Shown in pieces: positions 17,442 through 26,419 of a stretch of DNA of 64,000 nt. The notes under the pieces were generated by a model. That model did no database searches. It was not told where the DNA came from and saw only the letters and a program-made list of their open reading frames with translations. The stretch's first letter is position 1; each line of letters starts with the position of its first letter. This DNA comes from Pseudonocardia petroleophila (GTDB lineage: Bacteria; Actinomycetota; Actinomycetes; Mycobacteriales; Pseudonocardiaceae), in NCBI RefSeq assembly GCF_014235185.1, contig NZ_CP060131.1, positions 441,501 to 505,500 on the forward strand, in the 5' to 3' direction. The translations under genes and the position numbers were made by a program.

Positions 17442-18373
17442 GCGAGGGACGCTACCGCCGCCACCGCCGACGCGTCGCCCACCGCGACCGCCTCGGCCAC
17501 CCGGACGGGGTCGGTCGAGAGCGCGGCGATGCCGGCGGCCCGCGACGGGCCGAGCGCCAGCAGGTGCCCGGGGCCGCGGTCGGGATGGGCGGCGTCGGTG
17601 ACCAGGCGCAGGTCGTAGCGGCGGCTGCCCTGGGCCAGGGTGCCGAGCCCGGGGACGGCGCGGTCGAGCGCGCGGGCCCACAGCGACAGCTCGGACGCGT
17701 CGTGGATCTCCGTCTCGGGCCGGCAGACCAGCACGAGCACGTGCGTCGCGCCGCCGCGCAGCGCCCGGGCCGCCGCGAGGGGTTCGCCGACCGAGCCGTC
17801 GACCCAGCGCCGCCCGGCGTGCTCCACCGGCGGCCCGGCGAGCAGCGGGATCGCGGCCGAGGCGCGCAGGCCGCGGCGCCAGTCGTCGACGGTGGTCAGC
17901 CCGGTCAGGACGTGCGGGGTCAGGTCGGCCGCGTCGGTGGCGACGACGTGCAGCGGCACCGGGCTGTCGCGCAGCGCCTCCCACGGCAGCGGCTTCGTGC
18001 CGCCGAGCACGATGTGGATCAGGTGGTCGAGCGACACCGCGGGCCGGGCCGTGGCCAGCCGGCGCAGGTCGATGAACGCCGGGGAGGCGAGGTCCTCGGG
18101 GAACGCGGCGGCCCCGGCGTCGGCGCGGCCGGTGAGGAACGACGCCGCCGACACCGCGCCCGACGACGCCCCGTACACCTCGTCGAACGCCGCGCGCAGG
18201 CCCGCGCGGTCCAGCGCGTGCAGCATCCCGGCGACGTAGGCGCCGCGCATCCCACCCCCGCCGACGACGAGCGCGACGCGGTGCGGGTCGGACCGGGCAC
18301 CGGGCCGGGTGCCGCGGCGGTCGAGCAGCACGCGGAGCACGTCGTGGTCACCGCGGAGGAAGGCGCCCGTCAC
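17438..18373 (-). CDS. Patatin-like phospholipase
   Basis: A 311-residue patatin-family lipid acyl hydrolase. The oxyanion motif GGGGMRGAYVAGML (residues about 36-50), the nucleophile motif GASSG and the dyad Asp in VDGSVGEPL are all intact. No signal peptide or membrane segment is seen, so it is probably cytoplasmic. GTG 18373 lies six bases after a TACTCT box. Its stop overlaps the cinA start. Confidence 0.88.
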   Translation of the reverse strand: MTGAFLRGDHDVLRVLLDRRGTRPGARSDPHRVALVVGGGGMRGAYVAGMLHALDRAGLRAAFDEVYGASSGAVSAASFLTGRADAGAAAFPEDLASPAFIDLRRLATARPAVSLDHLIHIVLGGTKPLPWEALRDSPVPLHVVATDAADLTPHVLTGLTTVDDWRRGLRASAAIPLLAGPPVEHAGRRWVDGSVGEPLAAARALRGGATHVLVLVCRPETEIHDASELSLWARALDRAVPGLGTLAQGSRRYDLRLVTDAAHPDRGPGHLLALGPSRAAGIAALSTDPVRVAEAVAVGDASAVAAVASLA

Positions 18374-18398
18374 GGGCGGAGAGTAGGCCACGCACGAC

Positions 18399-18428
18399 GC
18401 AGGCCCGGACCGTGCGGTCCGGGCCTGC
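18399..18428. terminator. Terminator hairpin between membrane-protein gene and patatin gene
   Basis: A perfect 13-bp stem (GCAGGCCCGGACC at 18399-18411 with its complement at 18416-18428) and a GTGC loop. It lies 13 bases past the end of the membrane-protein gene and would end that transcript before the patatin promoter. Confidence 0.8.
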
Positions 18429-18441
18429 GGGGTGGAGCGGG

Positions 18442-19164
18442 TCAGCGGCCGGCTCCCCGCGAGCCGCCGACCCACTCCTGGTCGGTCATCCGCAGCACCG
18501 CGACGCCGACGGCCACCATGAACAGGCCCAGGCACGCGCCCTGCACGATCCCGGAGACCGCGCCGATCGGCAGCGCCACGGCCCCGACCACCATCAGCGG
18601 GACCAGCAGCGTGGGGACCCAGTGGAAGAACCCGGCGCGCCAGGCGGCGACACCCAGGACGGTCATGCCCACGAAGGTGAGCATCAGGACCGGGCCGGCC
18701 AGCATGAGACCGGCCAGCGGCAGGGCCTGGGCGGCGTCGGACACCGCCACCGCCTGGTCGGCGGGCAGGCTCTGGCGGATCGCGATGTCGTAGAAGTCGG
18801 TGACGAGCAGGCCGGGCAGGGCGAGCGCCCCGGGCACCGCCAGGGCCATCCCGACGTTGCCGGCGATCCGGCTGCGGCGGCGGGTCATGATCCCCAGTGC
18901 GAGCAGCACCGGGACGATGCCCAGGTAGCCGTAGTGCAGCAGCAGTGCCGCGACCTGGCTGCGGACCGGGTCGGCCACCAGCGAGTCCAGGTAGGCGAGC
19001 TTGCCCTCCGCGGTCTCCCAGTTCGTCGCCGCGAACCCGGCCGCGGTGACGAGACCGCCGAGCACCGCGACGGCACCGGTGACGCGGCGGCGGAAGCGGG
19101 TGGCGGGGGCGACGGGGACGTCGACGGCGGAGAAGAGGTCGGCGGCGGTGGCGGTGGCGGTCAT
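18442..19164 (-). CDS. Multi-pass membrane protein of unknown function
   Basis: A 240-residue protein with about six hydrophobic segments, starting near residue 28 (GAVAVLGGLVTAAGFAA) and ending near residue 225, then a short cytoplasmic tail. I do not recognise the family. RBS GAGGAG precedes ATG 19164. It is divergent from the LuxR-type response regulator with a 139-bp gap and may be its target or partner; that link rests on position only. Confidence 0.65.
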   Translation of the reverse strand: MTATATAADLFSAVDVPVAPATRFRRRVTGAVAVLGGLVTAAGFAATNWETAEGKLAYLDSLVADPVRSQVAALLLHYGYLGIVPVLLALGIMTRRRSRIAGNVGMALAVPGALALPGLLVTDFYDIAIRQSLPADQAVAVSDAAQALPLAGLMLAGPVLMLTFVGMTVLGVAAWRAGFFHWVPTLLVPLMVVGAVALPIGAVSGIVQGACLGLFMVAVGVAVLRMTDQEWVGGSRGAGR

Positions 19165-19303
19165 GGCGGGCTCCTCGGATCGGTCGGTCTGGTGCCGAGA
19201 AGACTCCTCGGGACGGGCCGCCGGCGGACCGGTGTTCCCTGGCCGACCGACAGTGGTGCCAGCACCCCCCGCAACGGGGCGTCCGCGCCCTACGCTCGTC
19301 GAC

Positions 19304-19963
19304 GTGCCCACCCGAGTCGTCCTCGCCGAGGACAACGCCCTGCTGCGCGCGGGCCTGGTCCGGCTCGTCGACGCCGCCGAGGACCTCTGCCTCGTCGGTT
19401 CCGCCGCCGACCTGCCCGCGCTCACCGCACTCGTCGACCACGAGCTGCCCGACGTCGTCGTCACCGACATCCGGATGCCCCCGACGCACACCGACGAGGG
19501 CATCGCGGTCGCCACGCGGCTGCGCGAGGCGCACCCCGGGATCGGGGTGCTCGTGCTCAGCCAGTACGCCGAGGCGCCCTACGCGCTGACGCTGCTGGCG
19601 GGCGGCACCGCGCGCCGCGGGTACCTGCTCAAGGAGCGCGTGGCCGACGGCGACGAGCTCGCCGAGGCGATCCGCCGGGTGGCCGCGGGCGGGTCGGTGA
19701 TCGACCCGACGGTGATCGAGGGGCTCGTCGCCGCCAACCGCGCGGCCCCGTCGGACCTCGACCGGCTGACCCCGCGCGAGCTGGAGGTGCTCGGCGAGAT
19801 GGCGCAGGGCAAGAGCAACGCCGCGATCGCCGCGGCGCTGGTGCTCTCCGAGCGGGCGATCGAGAAGCACACCAACTCGATCTTCGCCAAGCTCGGGCTG
19901 TCCGAGGAGCGCGACCTCAACCGCCGCGTCAGCGCCGTCCTGATGTACCTGCAGAAGGACTGA
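19304..19963 (+). CDS. NarL/LuxR-family response regulator
   Basis: A 219-residue regulator: an N-terminal receiver (about 1-125) with acidic pocket AEDN and phospho-acceptor Asp55 in VVTDIRMPP, then a LuxR HTH (about 152-215, LTPRELEVLGEMAQGKSNAAIAAAL given in parts: LTPRELEVL, GKSNAAIAAAL). A TACGCT box seven bases before GTG 19304 supports a leaderless start. The receiver-only protein follows five bases later. The HisKA_3 kinase encoded in the facing operon (22668-24254) is the obvious partner by class and distance. Confidence 0.9.
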   Translation: MPTRVVLAEDNALLRAGLVRLVDAAEDLCLVGSAADLPALTALVDHELPDVVVTDIRMPPTHTDEGIAVATRLREAHPGIGVLVLSQYAEAPYALTLLAGGTARRGYLLKERVADGDELAEAIRRVAAGGSVIDPTVIEGLVAANRAAPSDLDRLTPRELEVLGEMAQGKSNAAIAAALVLSERAIEKHTNSIFAKLGLSEERDLNRRVSAVLMYLQKD

Positions 19964-19968
19964 TCCCG

Positions 19969-20346
19969 ATGGACCCCGTGCGGGTGCTCGTGGTGGACGA
20001 CCAGCGGCCGTTCCGGCTGGCGGCCGCCGCGGTGCTGGCCCGGACGCCCGGGTTCCTGCTGGTCGGCGAGGCGGGCACCGGCGAGGAGGCCGTGACGCTC
20101 GCCGCGACCCTGCATCCCGACCTCGTCCTGCTCGACGTCCGCCTGCCCGGCATCAGCGGGGTGGAGGCGGCCGCGCGGATCGCGCAGCACGCTCCGCGGA
20201 CCGTCGTCGTGCTGTGCTCCAGCTACGCCCGCGCCGACCTGCCCTTCCCCGTCGACAGCCCCGGGGTGAGCGCCTACCTGCACAAGGAGGAGCTGCGCCC
20301 GTCCGCGCTGCGGTCGGTGTGGGAGGCCTCGCTCAGCTCCCCCTGA
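19969..20346 (+). CDS. Stand-alone receiver-domain protein
   Basis: A 125-residue receiver with VVDD pocket, phospho-acceptor Asp56 in LLDVRLPGISG and the Lys of HKEEL. It has no output domain. Its stop lies three bases from the stop of the ABC permease gene, which comes from the other side. Single-domain receivers often act as phosphate sinks or protein-contact switches; here it could compete with the LuxR-type regulator for the same kinase. Confidence 0.82.
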   Translation: MDPVRVLVVDDQRPFRLAAAAVLARTPGFLLVGEAGTGEEAVTLAATLHPDLVLLDVRLPGISGVEAAARIAQHAPRTVVVLCSSYARADLPFPVDSPGVSAYLHKEELRPSALRSVWEASLSSP

Positions 20347-20349
20347 CGC

Positions 20350-22671
20350 TCAGCTCTCCCTGAGCACCGCGGCGGGCGGCGTCCGGGCGACGCGCAGCGC
20401 GGGCCGGACCGCGGCCGCCACGGCCGTGAGCAGCACCAGCGGCCCGATCGCGACGAGCAGCCCGACGGGCAGCGCGACGTCGCCGCCGACGCCCGTCGAC
20501 GTCGCCACCTCCCACCACAGCAGCCGCGCGACGGCCAGGCCGAGCGGCACCCCGATCAGCAGCGCGGGCGCCGCGATCGACAGGGCCATGACGACGACGG
20601 CGGTGCACACCTGCCGCGGCGTCGCCCCCAGCACGGCCAGCGCGGCGAGGCTCGGCGCGGTGCGCCGGACCCCGGTGAGCACGGCGTGCACCAGGCCGGC
20701 GGCCCCGACGACGGCGAGCCCCAGCGCGAGCAGCTCGGGCAGCTCGACGATGTCGGCGAGGTTGCGGATCTCGTCGGGGGTCTCGGCGAGGAACACCTCG
20801 AGGTCGCGCGACAGCTCGTCGAACAGCGGCCCGGCCTGCCCCGGCACGGTCTGCAGGTAGGCCCCGACCAGCGGCTCGCCCCCCGCCACCGCCGGGAGCT
20901 GCTCGGGCATCACGAGCGCGACCTCGCCGAGCGCGCTGGTCTCGCCGGAGTCCTCCGACAGCACGACGACGGTGCCGGTCACGGTGAGCGCGACGGGGCC
21001 GCCGGGCCCGGCCACCTCCAGGACGTCGCCGACGACCACCCCGAGCCGCTCGGCCAGCCGGGGCCCGACCGCGATCTCCCCCGGGCGCCCGGGCTCGCGC
21101 CCGGACGGCGTCTCGACCGGCATCCGGCCGAGCCGGTGGTCCAGTGCCACGACCTTCAGCGGCTCCCCCGCCGCGGTGACGGCGTCGGCGCTGGTCATCA
21201 CGTCCAGCGCCGCGACGCGCGGGTCGGCGACGAGCCGGGCGACGTCGGGCTCGCGGGCGTCGATCAGGGACAGGTCGGCCTGCTGTCCGTAGCGCGCCGG
21301 GGTGTCGACGAGCCGCTGCAGCCCGGCCCCGAAGGTCGCCCCCGCCACCACCCCGGCGACGACCGCCGCCGCGCCGAGCACCGCGACGGCGTGGCGCCGG
21401 TGCCCGCCCCGCAGCGCGACGCCCAGGCGCAGCGCGGGACGGCCGGGCCGCCACCACGGCGGTCCGGCGGCCGCCGCCTGCGGCGCGCGGCGCGGGCGGC
21501 CCGCCACCGCGGTCGCGAGCACGGTGAGCCCCACGAACAGCACCGCGAGCAGGGCGCCCCCGCCCAGCGCGACACCCCACGGCGCCAGGTAGCCCGGCGT
21601 CGGCTCGAACCGCGCCTGGCTGCCCAGCGCCTCCAACCGGCCCGACGCGGCGGCCACCGCGCCCCCGCACAGCGCCGCCACGGCGGCGGCGGGGAGGGCG
21701 GCCAGCACGCGCGCGCCGATCCGCCCGACCGCGGTGAGCCCGAGCGCCGCCTCGACGCGCTGCGCTGCGCGGGCCGACTCGTGCTGGCGGGCGAGCCCCT
21801 GCCCGACCACGAGCAGCACCCCGCCCGCCAGCACCAGCGCGACGACCGCGAGCCCGGTGGTGAGCACGCGCTCGGCGGTGGCGACCGCGGGGTCGACCTG
21901 GGTGCGGGGCAGCTCGATCCGGGCGGGCAGGTACATCCCGACGATCGACGGCGGCTGCTGCGCGGCGGCCCCGGTGAACGCCGCGGAGAACGCCTCGGCC
22001 GCGCCCGGGCTGCCGTCGAGCCGGACGTAGGTCGGGTGGGTCGAGGCGTCGGCGGCGTGGGCGCGGGCGAACGCGGGCCCGGCGAGGGTGTTCGACAGCG
22101 CCCCGCCCCAGTACGGCATCCGGCCGATGCCGACGACCTCCATCGGTGCCGTCGCCCCGTCGGGCTCGCCGAAACCGACCGCGAACTGCGAGATCTCCTC
22201 CAGCGTGAGCAGCTTCAGCGTCAGCCGGTCGCCGACCCGCAGCCCCGACGCCTGGGCGAAGGGCTCGCCGATGAGCAGCTCGCCCGCGGCGTCGGGGGCG
22301 GGCAGCCGCCCGTCGACGACGACCGGGTCGACGAGGTCGGCCGGCTGGTCCACCCCGGCCCCGATCGACACGTACCGCAGCACCGGCCCCTCGACCTGCG
22401 CGACCCAGCCGTCGGTGGTCCAGGCCCGCGCCACGCCGGGCATCGTGGGCACGGCCGCGGTGAGGTCGGGCTGGTCGTCGGGGACGACGACGCGCGCGTC
22501 GTCGAGGTGGACGGCCTCGACCAGCCGCGGGTACGCCGTCGCGGTCCGCTGCGCCAGCGCGACGGTCCCCAGCGCCGCCCCGCCGCCGATGCCGAGCACG
22601 AGGGCGAGCACGAGCAGCGAGCGCCACCGGGCACGCAGCTCGGCGCGCGCGACGGCGCGGACGGCGCTCAT
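20350..22671 (-). CDS. FtsX-family ABC transporter permease
   Basis: A 773-residue permease with the MacB/FtsX double layout: a membrane segment at about 18-40, a large extracytoplasmic part, a three-segment FtsX block (about 285-400), a second extracytoplasmic part and a final block (about 640-765, ending VARTPPAAVLRES). Such permeases work with LolD/MacB-type ATPases in lipid, peptide or antibiotic handling. Its ATG overlaps the kinase stop (ATGA), so ATPase, kinase and permease form one coupled operon. Confidence 0.88.
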   Translation of the reverse strand: MSAVRAVARAELRARWRSLLVLALVLGIGGGAALGTVALAQRTATAYPRLVEAVHLDDARVVVPDDQPDLTAAVPTMPGVARAWTTDGWVAQVEGPVLRYVSIGAGVDQPADLVDPVVVDGRLPAPDAAGELLIGEPFAQASGLRVGDRLTLKLLTLEEISQFAVGFGEPDGATAPMEVVGIGRMPYWGGALSNTLAGPAFARAHAADASTHPTYVRLDGSPGAAEAFSAAFTGAAAQQPPSIVGMYLPARIELPRTQVDPAVATAERVLTTGLAVVALVLAGGVLLVVGQGLARQHESARAAQRVEAALGLTAVGRIGARVLAALPAAAVAALCGGAVAAASGRLEALGSQARFEPTPGYLAPWGVALGGGALLAVLFVGLTVLATAVAGRPRRAPQAAAAGPPWWRPGRPALRLGVALRGGHRRHAVAVLGAAAVVAGVVAGATFGAGLQRLVDTPARYGQQADLSLIDAREPDVARLVADPRVAALDVMTSADAVTAAGEPLKVVALDHRLGRMPVETPSGREPGRPGEIAVGPRLAERLGVVVGDVLEVAGPGGPVALTVTGTVVVLSEDSGETSALGEVALVMPEQLPAVAGGEPLVGAYLQTVPGQAGPLFDELSRDLEVFLAETPDEIRNLADIVELPELLALGLAVVGAAGLVHAVLTGVRRTAPSLAALAVLGATPRQVCTAVVVMALSIAAPALLIGVPLGLAVARLLWWEVATSTGVGGDVALPVGLLVAIGPLVLLTAVAAAVRPALRVARTPPAAVLRES

Positions 22672-24254
22672 CCGGCCGTCCGGTCCGCCACCGGCCCCGC
22701 CACCGGCACGGTCGCCGTCACCGTCGTCCCGACGCCCGGCGTGGAGACCCAGCGGACCGACCCGCCGACGGCCCCGAGCCGGTCGGCCATGTTCTGCAGC
22801 CCGGCCCCGGTGGGCACCTCGCCGGCCGGGAAGCCGGGACCGGTGTCGCCCACCTCCACGACGAGCTGCCCGTCGCGGCGCCCGATCCCGATCTCCACCT
22901 CGGAGCCGGGGGCGTGCTTCGCCGCGTTCTGCAGCGCCTCCAGGCAGCAGAAGTACACGGCGGCCTCGACCGGCTCGGGATGCCGCCCGACGTCGGCCGC
23001 GTGCACCTGCACCGTCAGCGGGCTGCGGGCGGCGGCGGCGCGCAGCGCGTCGGGCAGCCCGGCGTCGCGCAGCAGCGGCGGGTAGATGCCGTGGGCGAGG
23101 TCGCGCAGCGCCGAGATCGACTCGCGGACGCCGCGGTCGAGCTCGTCGAGCAGCTCGACGTCGGCGGTGTTGCCCGCCTCCTCCGCGGTGTCGCGCACCA
23201 GCCGCAGCCCGACCGCGATCGCGACGAGGTGCTGCTGGGCGCCGTCGTGCAGGTCGCGCTCGATCCGGCGGCGCTCCGCGTCGGCCGTGCTGACCAGGCG
23301 GGCGCGGGAGGCCTGGAGCTCGGCGTTGGCGCGGCGCAGGTCGGCGAGGGTGTCGGTGAGCGCCTCGTCGAGCGCGCGGTTGCGCAGCACGATCGCGAGC
23401 CGCCGCGCCACCTCCCCCAGCGCGCGCTCGTCGGCCCCGGTGATCGCGTCGGCGTCGCCGGTGCGCTCGACGACGATCAGCGCCAGCACCCGCCCGGCGT
23501 GCACGGCGGGCGCGAGCCGCAGCTGCGTGTCCGGGCCGCGCCCCTCCAGCAGCCGGGGCAGCCACAGCCGCAGCCACCCCGGCCCCGCGACGCCCGCGCG
23601 GGCGAGCAGCGCCAGGTCGGACTTGTCCAGCGGGTGCGGCTCCGGCTCGTCCGCGACGGCGGGCACGGCCAGCGCGCGGACCAGCTCGTCGCCGTCGCCG
23701 CCCGCGGGCACCGACCAGATCTCGACGCGCGCGAGCCGGTGCTCGCGGCGCAGCGACTCGGCGAGGCGGCGCAGCAGGTCGTCGTCGGTGTCGGACCCGG
23801 ACCCCTCCGCGACGGCGGCCAGCAGCTCGTCCGGGGAGCTGCGGGTGCCGTGGAGCGCGGCGCGGGCGGCCTGCGCGGCGCGCCGGGCGAGCGGGCGCGC
23901 CAGCACCGCCGCCACCGCCACCCCCACCAGCAGCGGCGTGCCGAGGCCGCGCTCCGCCCCGACGGGCAGCCGCCCGAGCACCAGCAGCGTGACGACCAGG
24001 CCGATCGCGGCCGCGAGCCCGACCGCCCCGGTGACGGCCCCCGCCGCCAGCACCGTGAGGCTCGCCCGGCGCAGCGGCGGGACCTCCCCGGCCAGCACCC
24101 CCAGCAGCACGCACCCGGCCGCGACGGCGAGGGCGACCGGCAGCGGCGGGCCGCCGCCGAGCAGTGACCCCGCCACCGCGACGACGAGCACGCCCCCCGC
24201 CACCAGCACCCCGGCCACCACGAGCGACCACCGGGCCCGGACCCCCGGCCTCAC
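22668..24254 (-). CDS. Sensor histidine kinase (HisKA_3, GAF-containing)
   Basis: A 528-residue kinase. About five membrane segments fill residues 9-120 with little exposed outside, suggesting sensing within the membrane or through the transporter. A GAF-like region (about 145-290) leads to a coiled stretch and the dimerisation motif ERDLHDGAQQHL with phospho-acceptor His336. The HATPase domain (about 410-520) has the G boxes GDTGPGFPAG and GAGLQNMADRL. It sits between ATPase and permease genes with four-base overlaps on both sides, a layout typical of transporter-linked sensing. Confidence 0.9.
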   Translation of the reverse strand: MRPGVRARWSLVVAGVLVAGGVLVVAVAGSLLGGGPPLPVALAVAAGCVLLGVLAGEVPPLRRASLTVLAAGAVTGAVGLAAAIGLVVTLLVLGRLPVGAERGLGTPLLVGVAVAAVLARPLARRAAQAARAALHGTRSSPDELLAAVAEGSGSDTDDDLLRRLAESLRREHRLARVEIWSVPAGGDGDELVRALAVPAVADEPEPHPLDKSDLALLARAGVAGPGWLRLWLPRLLEGRGPDTQLRLAPAVHAGRVLALIVVERTGDADAITGADERALGEVARRLAIVLRNRALDEALTDTLADLRRANAELQASRARLVSTADAERRRIERDLHDGAQQHLVAIAVGLRLVRDTAEEAGNTADVELLDELDRGVRESISALRDLAHGIYPPLLRDAGLPDALRAAAARSPLTVQVHAADVGRHPEPVEAAVYFCCLEALQNAAKHAPGSEVEIGIGRRDGQLVVEVGDTGPGFPAGEVPTGAGLQNMADRLGAVGGSVRWVSTPGVGTTVTATVPVAGPVADRTAG

Positions 24255-24964
24255 GACCGGCCCGCCCGGCCGTCGTCGACGACCCGGCCGTCGCGCATCC
24301 GCACCACCCGCTGCGCCGCGTCGGCGACCTCGGAGGCGTGGGTGACCATGAGGATCGTCTGCCCGGCGTCGTGCAGGCGGCCGAACAGGTCGAGCACCTC
24401 GGCCTGGCCGTCGGAGTCCAGCGCCCCGGTCGGCTCGTCGGCCAGCAGGACCGTCGGGCGGTTGGCCAGCGCCCTGGCGATCGCGACGCGCTGGCGCTGC
24501 CCGCCGGACAGCGCGCCCGGCAGCTCCCCGGAGCGGTCGAGGAGCCCGAGCGTGTCGAGCAGGTCGCGCGCCCGCTCCCCCGCCTGCGCCGGCTTCTCCC
24601 CCGCGACCAGCGCGGCCAGCGCCACGTTCTCCAGCGCCGACATGTGCTCGATGAGGTGGAAGAACTGGAACACCAGCCCGACGTGGCGGCGGCGCAGCCG
24701 GGCGAGCGCGGCGGCGCCGAGGTCGTCGGCCCGGGTGCCCGCCAGCTCGACCGCACCCTCGTCGGCGCCGTCGAGCCCGGCGATCAGGTGCAGCAGCGTC
24801 GACTTCCCGCAGCCCGATGGCCCCATCAGCGCGACGAACTCGCCGCGCTCGACGCAGAGGTCGACGCCGCGCAGCGCCCGCACCGCGACCTCGGAGGACC
24901 CGCCCGCCCCGTAGGTCTTGCGCAGGCCGCGCACCGCCAGCGCGGGCCCACTCGGATCCTCCAC
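24251..24964 (-). CDS. ABC transporter ATP-binding protein (MacB/LolD type)
   Basis: A 237-residue ATPase with Walker A GPSGCGKST, Q-loop VFQFFHL, signature LSGGQRQR, Walker B VLLADEPTGALD and H-loop THASE. It powers the FtsX-type permease encoded two genes downstream. A TAGGGT box lies seven bases before GTG 24964, which favours it over the GTG at 24973 and makes this the first gene of a three-gene operon. Confidence 0.93.
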   Translation of the reverse strand: MEDPSGPALAVRGLRKTYGAGGSSEVAVRALRGVDLCVERGEFVALMGPSGCGKSTLLHLIAGLDGADEGAVELAGTRADDLGAAALARLRRRHVGLVFQFFHLIEHMSALENVALAALVAGEKPAQAGERARDLLDTLGLLDRSGELPGALSGGQRQRVAIARALANRPTVLLADEPTGALDSDGQAEVLDLFGRLHDAGQTILMVTHASEVADAAQRVVRMRDGRVVDDGRAGRS

Positions 24965-25014
24965 GCGGACCACCCTAGGAATGCGACGTTCGGGGCACCG
25001 GCCCCCTGACACCA

Positions 25015-25045
25015 CCGCCGGGGGTGGTGGTAGCACCCCCGGCGG
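25015..25045 (-). terminator. Terminator hairpin downstream of the alternative oxidase gene
   Basis: An 11-bp perfect stem (CCGCCGGGGGT at 25015-25025 with 25035-25045) and a 9-base loop, 33 bases past the oxidase stop. It would isolate that transcript from the downstream ABC operon promoter. Confidence 0.75.
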
Positions 25046-25077
25046 ATGGTCGAACGGGCCGCACCGCGCGTTACCCG

Positions 25078-25815
25078 TCAGCGGAGCGGGCCGGCGTCGA
25101 GGTAGCGCTCGGACTCCTGCTTGTGCATCCGCTCGTCGTGCCCGATCTGGCGCAGCAGGTCGGCGACGGTCTCGAACGCCCCGTACTGCCGGGCGAACGA
25201 CGAGCGGTGCGGCACGCGCTCCAGCTCCGGGTGCTCGGCGACGAACTCGGCGTAGGTGTGCTCGGCGTGGTCCTCGAAGTCGGCGTTGAGGCGGTAGCTG
25301 ACGCGCGGCGCGAGGACGAACAGCAGCCACGACACGTGGTAGTAGCCCAGCGCCATCAGCCACGGCACGAACCCGTACCAGAAGCGCGAGACCCGGTCGC
25401 CCACCAGCTCGCTCAGGATCAGCAGGTGCCACTGCTCGTTGTCCTGCTGCTCCCGGTTCTCCACGATCCGCTCGGTGATCCGGTGGGCGAGCCCGGAGTC
25501 GCGGTGGCGGCGGTGCAGCGCGCGGTAGGCCGCGTTCTCCCAGATCTGGTACGGGATCCGGGCGACGACCTCGAGCACCAGGAACTTCTCCAGCGAGCCG
25601 CGCCTGCCGTAGATCAGGTCCATCGTCCCGAACAGCAGCCGCGCGACCGGGCCGTAGCGGCGGCGCGGGGCGGCGAGCGTGGCGCGGTGCTCGTGGAGCA
25701 GGGCGCGGCGGCTCAGCCGCGGGGTCTGCGCCGCGGTCAGCGACGGGAGCGCGGGGGCCGGGTGGGTGGCGACGGGGCGGGTGACGACGGGGCGGGCGAG
25801 GGTCGGGGCGGTCAT
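25078..25815 (-). CDS. aox: Alternative oxidase (diiron quinol oxidase)
   Basis: A 245-residue AOX-family protein. All six expected diiron ligands are visible: Glu82 (LEVVAR), Glu127 and His130 (NEQWH), Glu181 (FEDHAEH), Glu228 and His231 (HDERMH). Two hydrophobic helices (about 145-170) fit an interfacial membrane protein. AOX passes electrons from quinol to O2 without pumping protons and resists cyanide and NO. Actinobacteria use mainly menaquinol, so the donor is uncertain. RBS AGGAGGA precedes the ATG. AOX is common in plants, fungi and some proteobacteria but rare in this phylum. Confidence 0.85.
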   Translation of the reverse strand: MTAPTLARPVVTRPVATHPAPALPSLTAAQTPRLSRRALLHEHRATLAAPRRRYGPVARLLFGTMDLIYGRRGSLEKFLVLEVVARIPYQIWENAAYRALHRRHRDSGLAHRITERIVENREQQDNEQWHLLILSELVGDRVSRFWYGFVPWLMALGYYHVSWLLFVLAPRVSYRLNADFEDHAEHTYAEFVAEHPELERVPHRSSFARQYGAFETVADLLRQIGHDERMHKQESERYLDAGPLR

Positions 25816-25980
25816 GGCGTTCCTCCTGGTGGGCGGGCCGCCGGGGTCGGCGGCGGCACGGGACGAGCCTGCCGCCGCGGGCCCGCCGGGAGGACCCTGC
25901 TGCCCGGCCGGTCCGCGCCCCCGGCCCCCTCCGCCGGGCCGCGCACCAGCCCCACCCCGGACGGTGCGGCCACCACCCGG

Positions 25981-26400
25981 TCAGAGCCCGAGGACCCCGG
26001 GGTCGGTCGCCAGGTCGCGCAGGCGGGCACGGGGGTCGGCCACGAGCCGGCGCGCCTCCTGGTCCAGCAGACCCATGACGCCCTCGATCTCGGCGGCGAC
26101 GACGCCGTCGGAGCGCCGCAGGGTGTTGTCCATCGTGAACACCCGGCGCTCCCCGAACGCCAGGCGGCAGTCGACGTCGATCTCGTCGCCGTGGCGCATC
26201 TCGCGCAGGAACCGCACGCGGGTCTCCAGCAGCACGATGCCGATGCCGTGCTCGACCATCCGGCCGAACGAGCACCCGGCCGCGGTGAGGAGCTCGCTGC
26301 GGGCGTGCTCGCCGAACTGGTGGTAGACGGCGTGGTTGACGTGCCCGTTCATGTCGAGCTCGTAGCTGCGCACGCCGACCCGCACGGAGAAGGTGGTCAT
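25981..26400 (-). CDS. 4-hydroxybenzoyl-CoA thioesterase-like (hot-dog fold) protein
   Basis: A 139-residue hot-dog thioesterase with the Asp-containing motif ELDMNGHVNHAVYHQFGE near the N-terminus. Members cleave acyl-CoA or aroyl-CoA thioesters. ATG 26400 lies 19 bp from the start of a second, divergent protein of the same fold and identical length, suggesting duplication or a pair working on related substrates. Confidence 0.8.
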   Translation of the reverse strand: MTTFSVRVGVRSYELDMNGHVNHAVYHQFGEHARSELLTAAGCSFGRMVEHGIGIVLLETRVRFLREMRHGDEIDVDCRLAFGERRVFTMDNTLRRSDGVVAAEIEGVMGLLDQEARRLVADPRARLRDLATDPGVLGL

Positions 26401-26419
26401 GCGGGCATGATCTCCGGCC

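Noticed and set aside
20350..24756. A 1468-residue minus-strand reading frame as one giant protein
   Set aside because: Its first half is the shifted frame of the ATPase and kinase genes. The permease starts at 22671 with a four-base overlap to the kinase stop.
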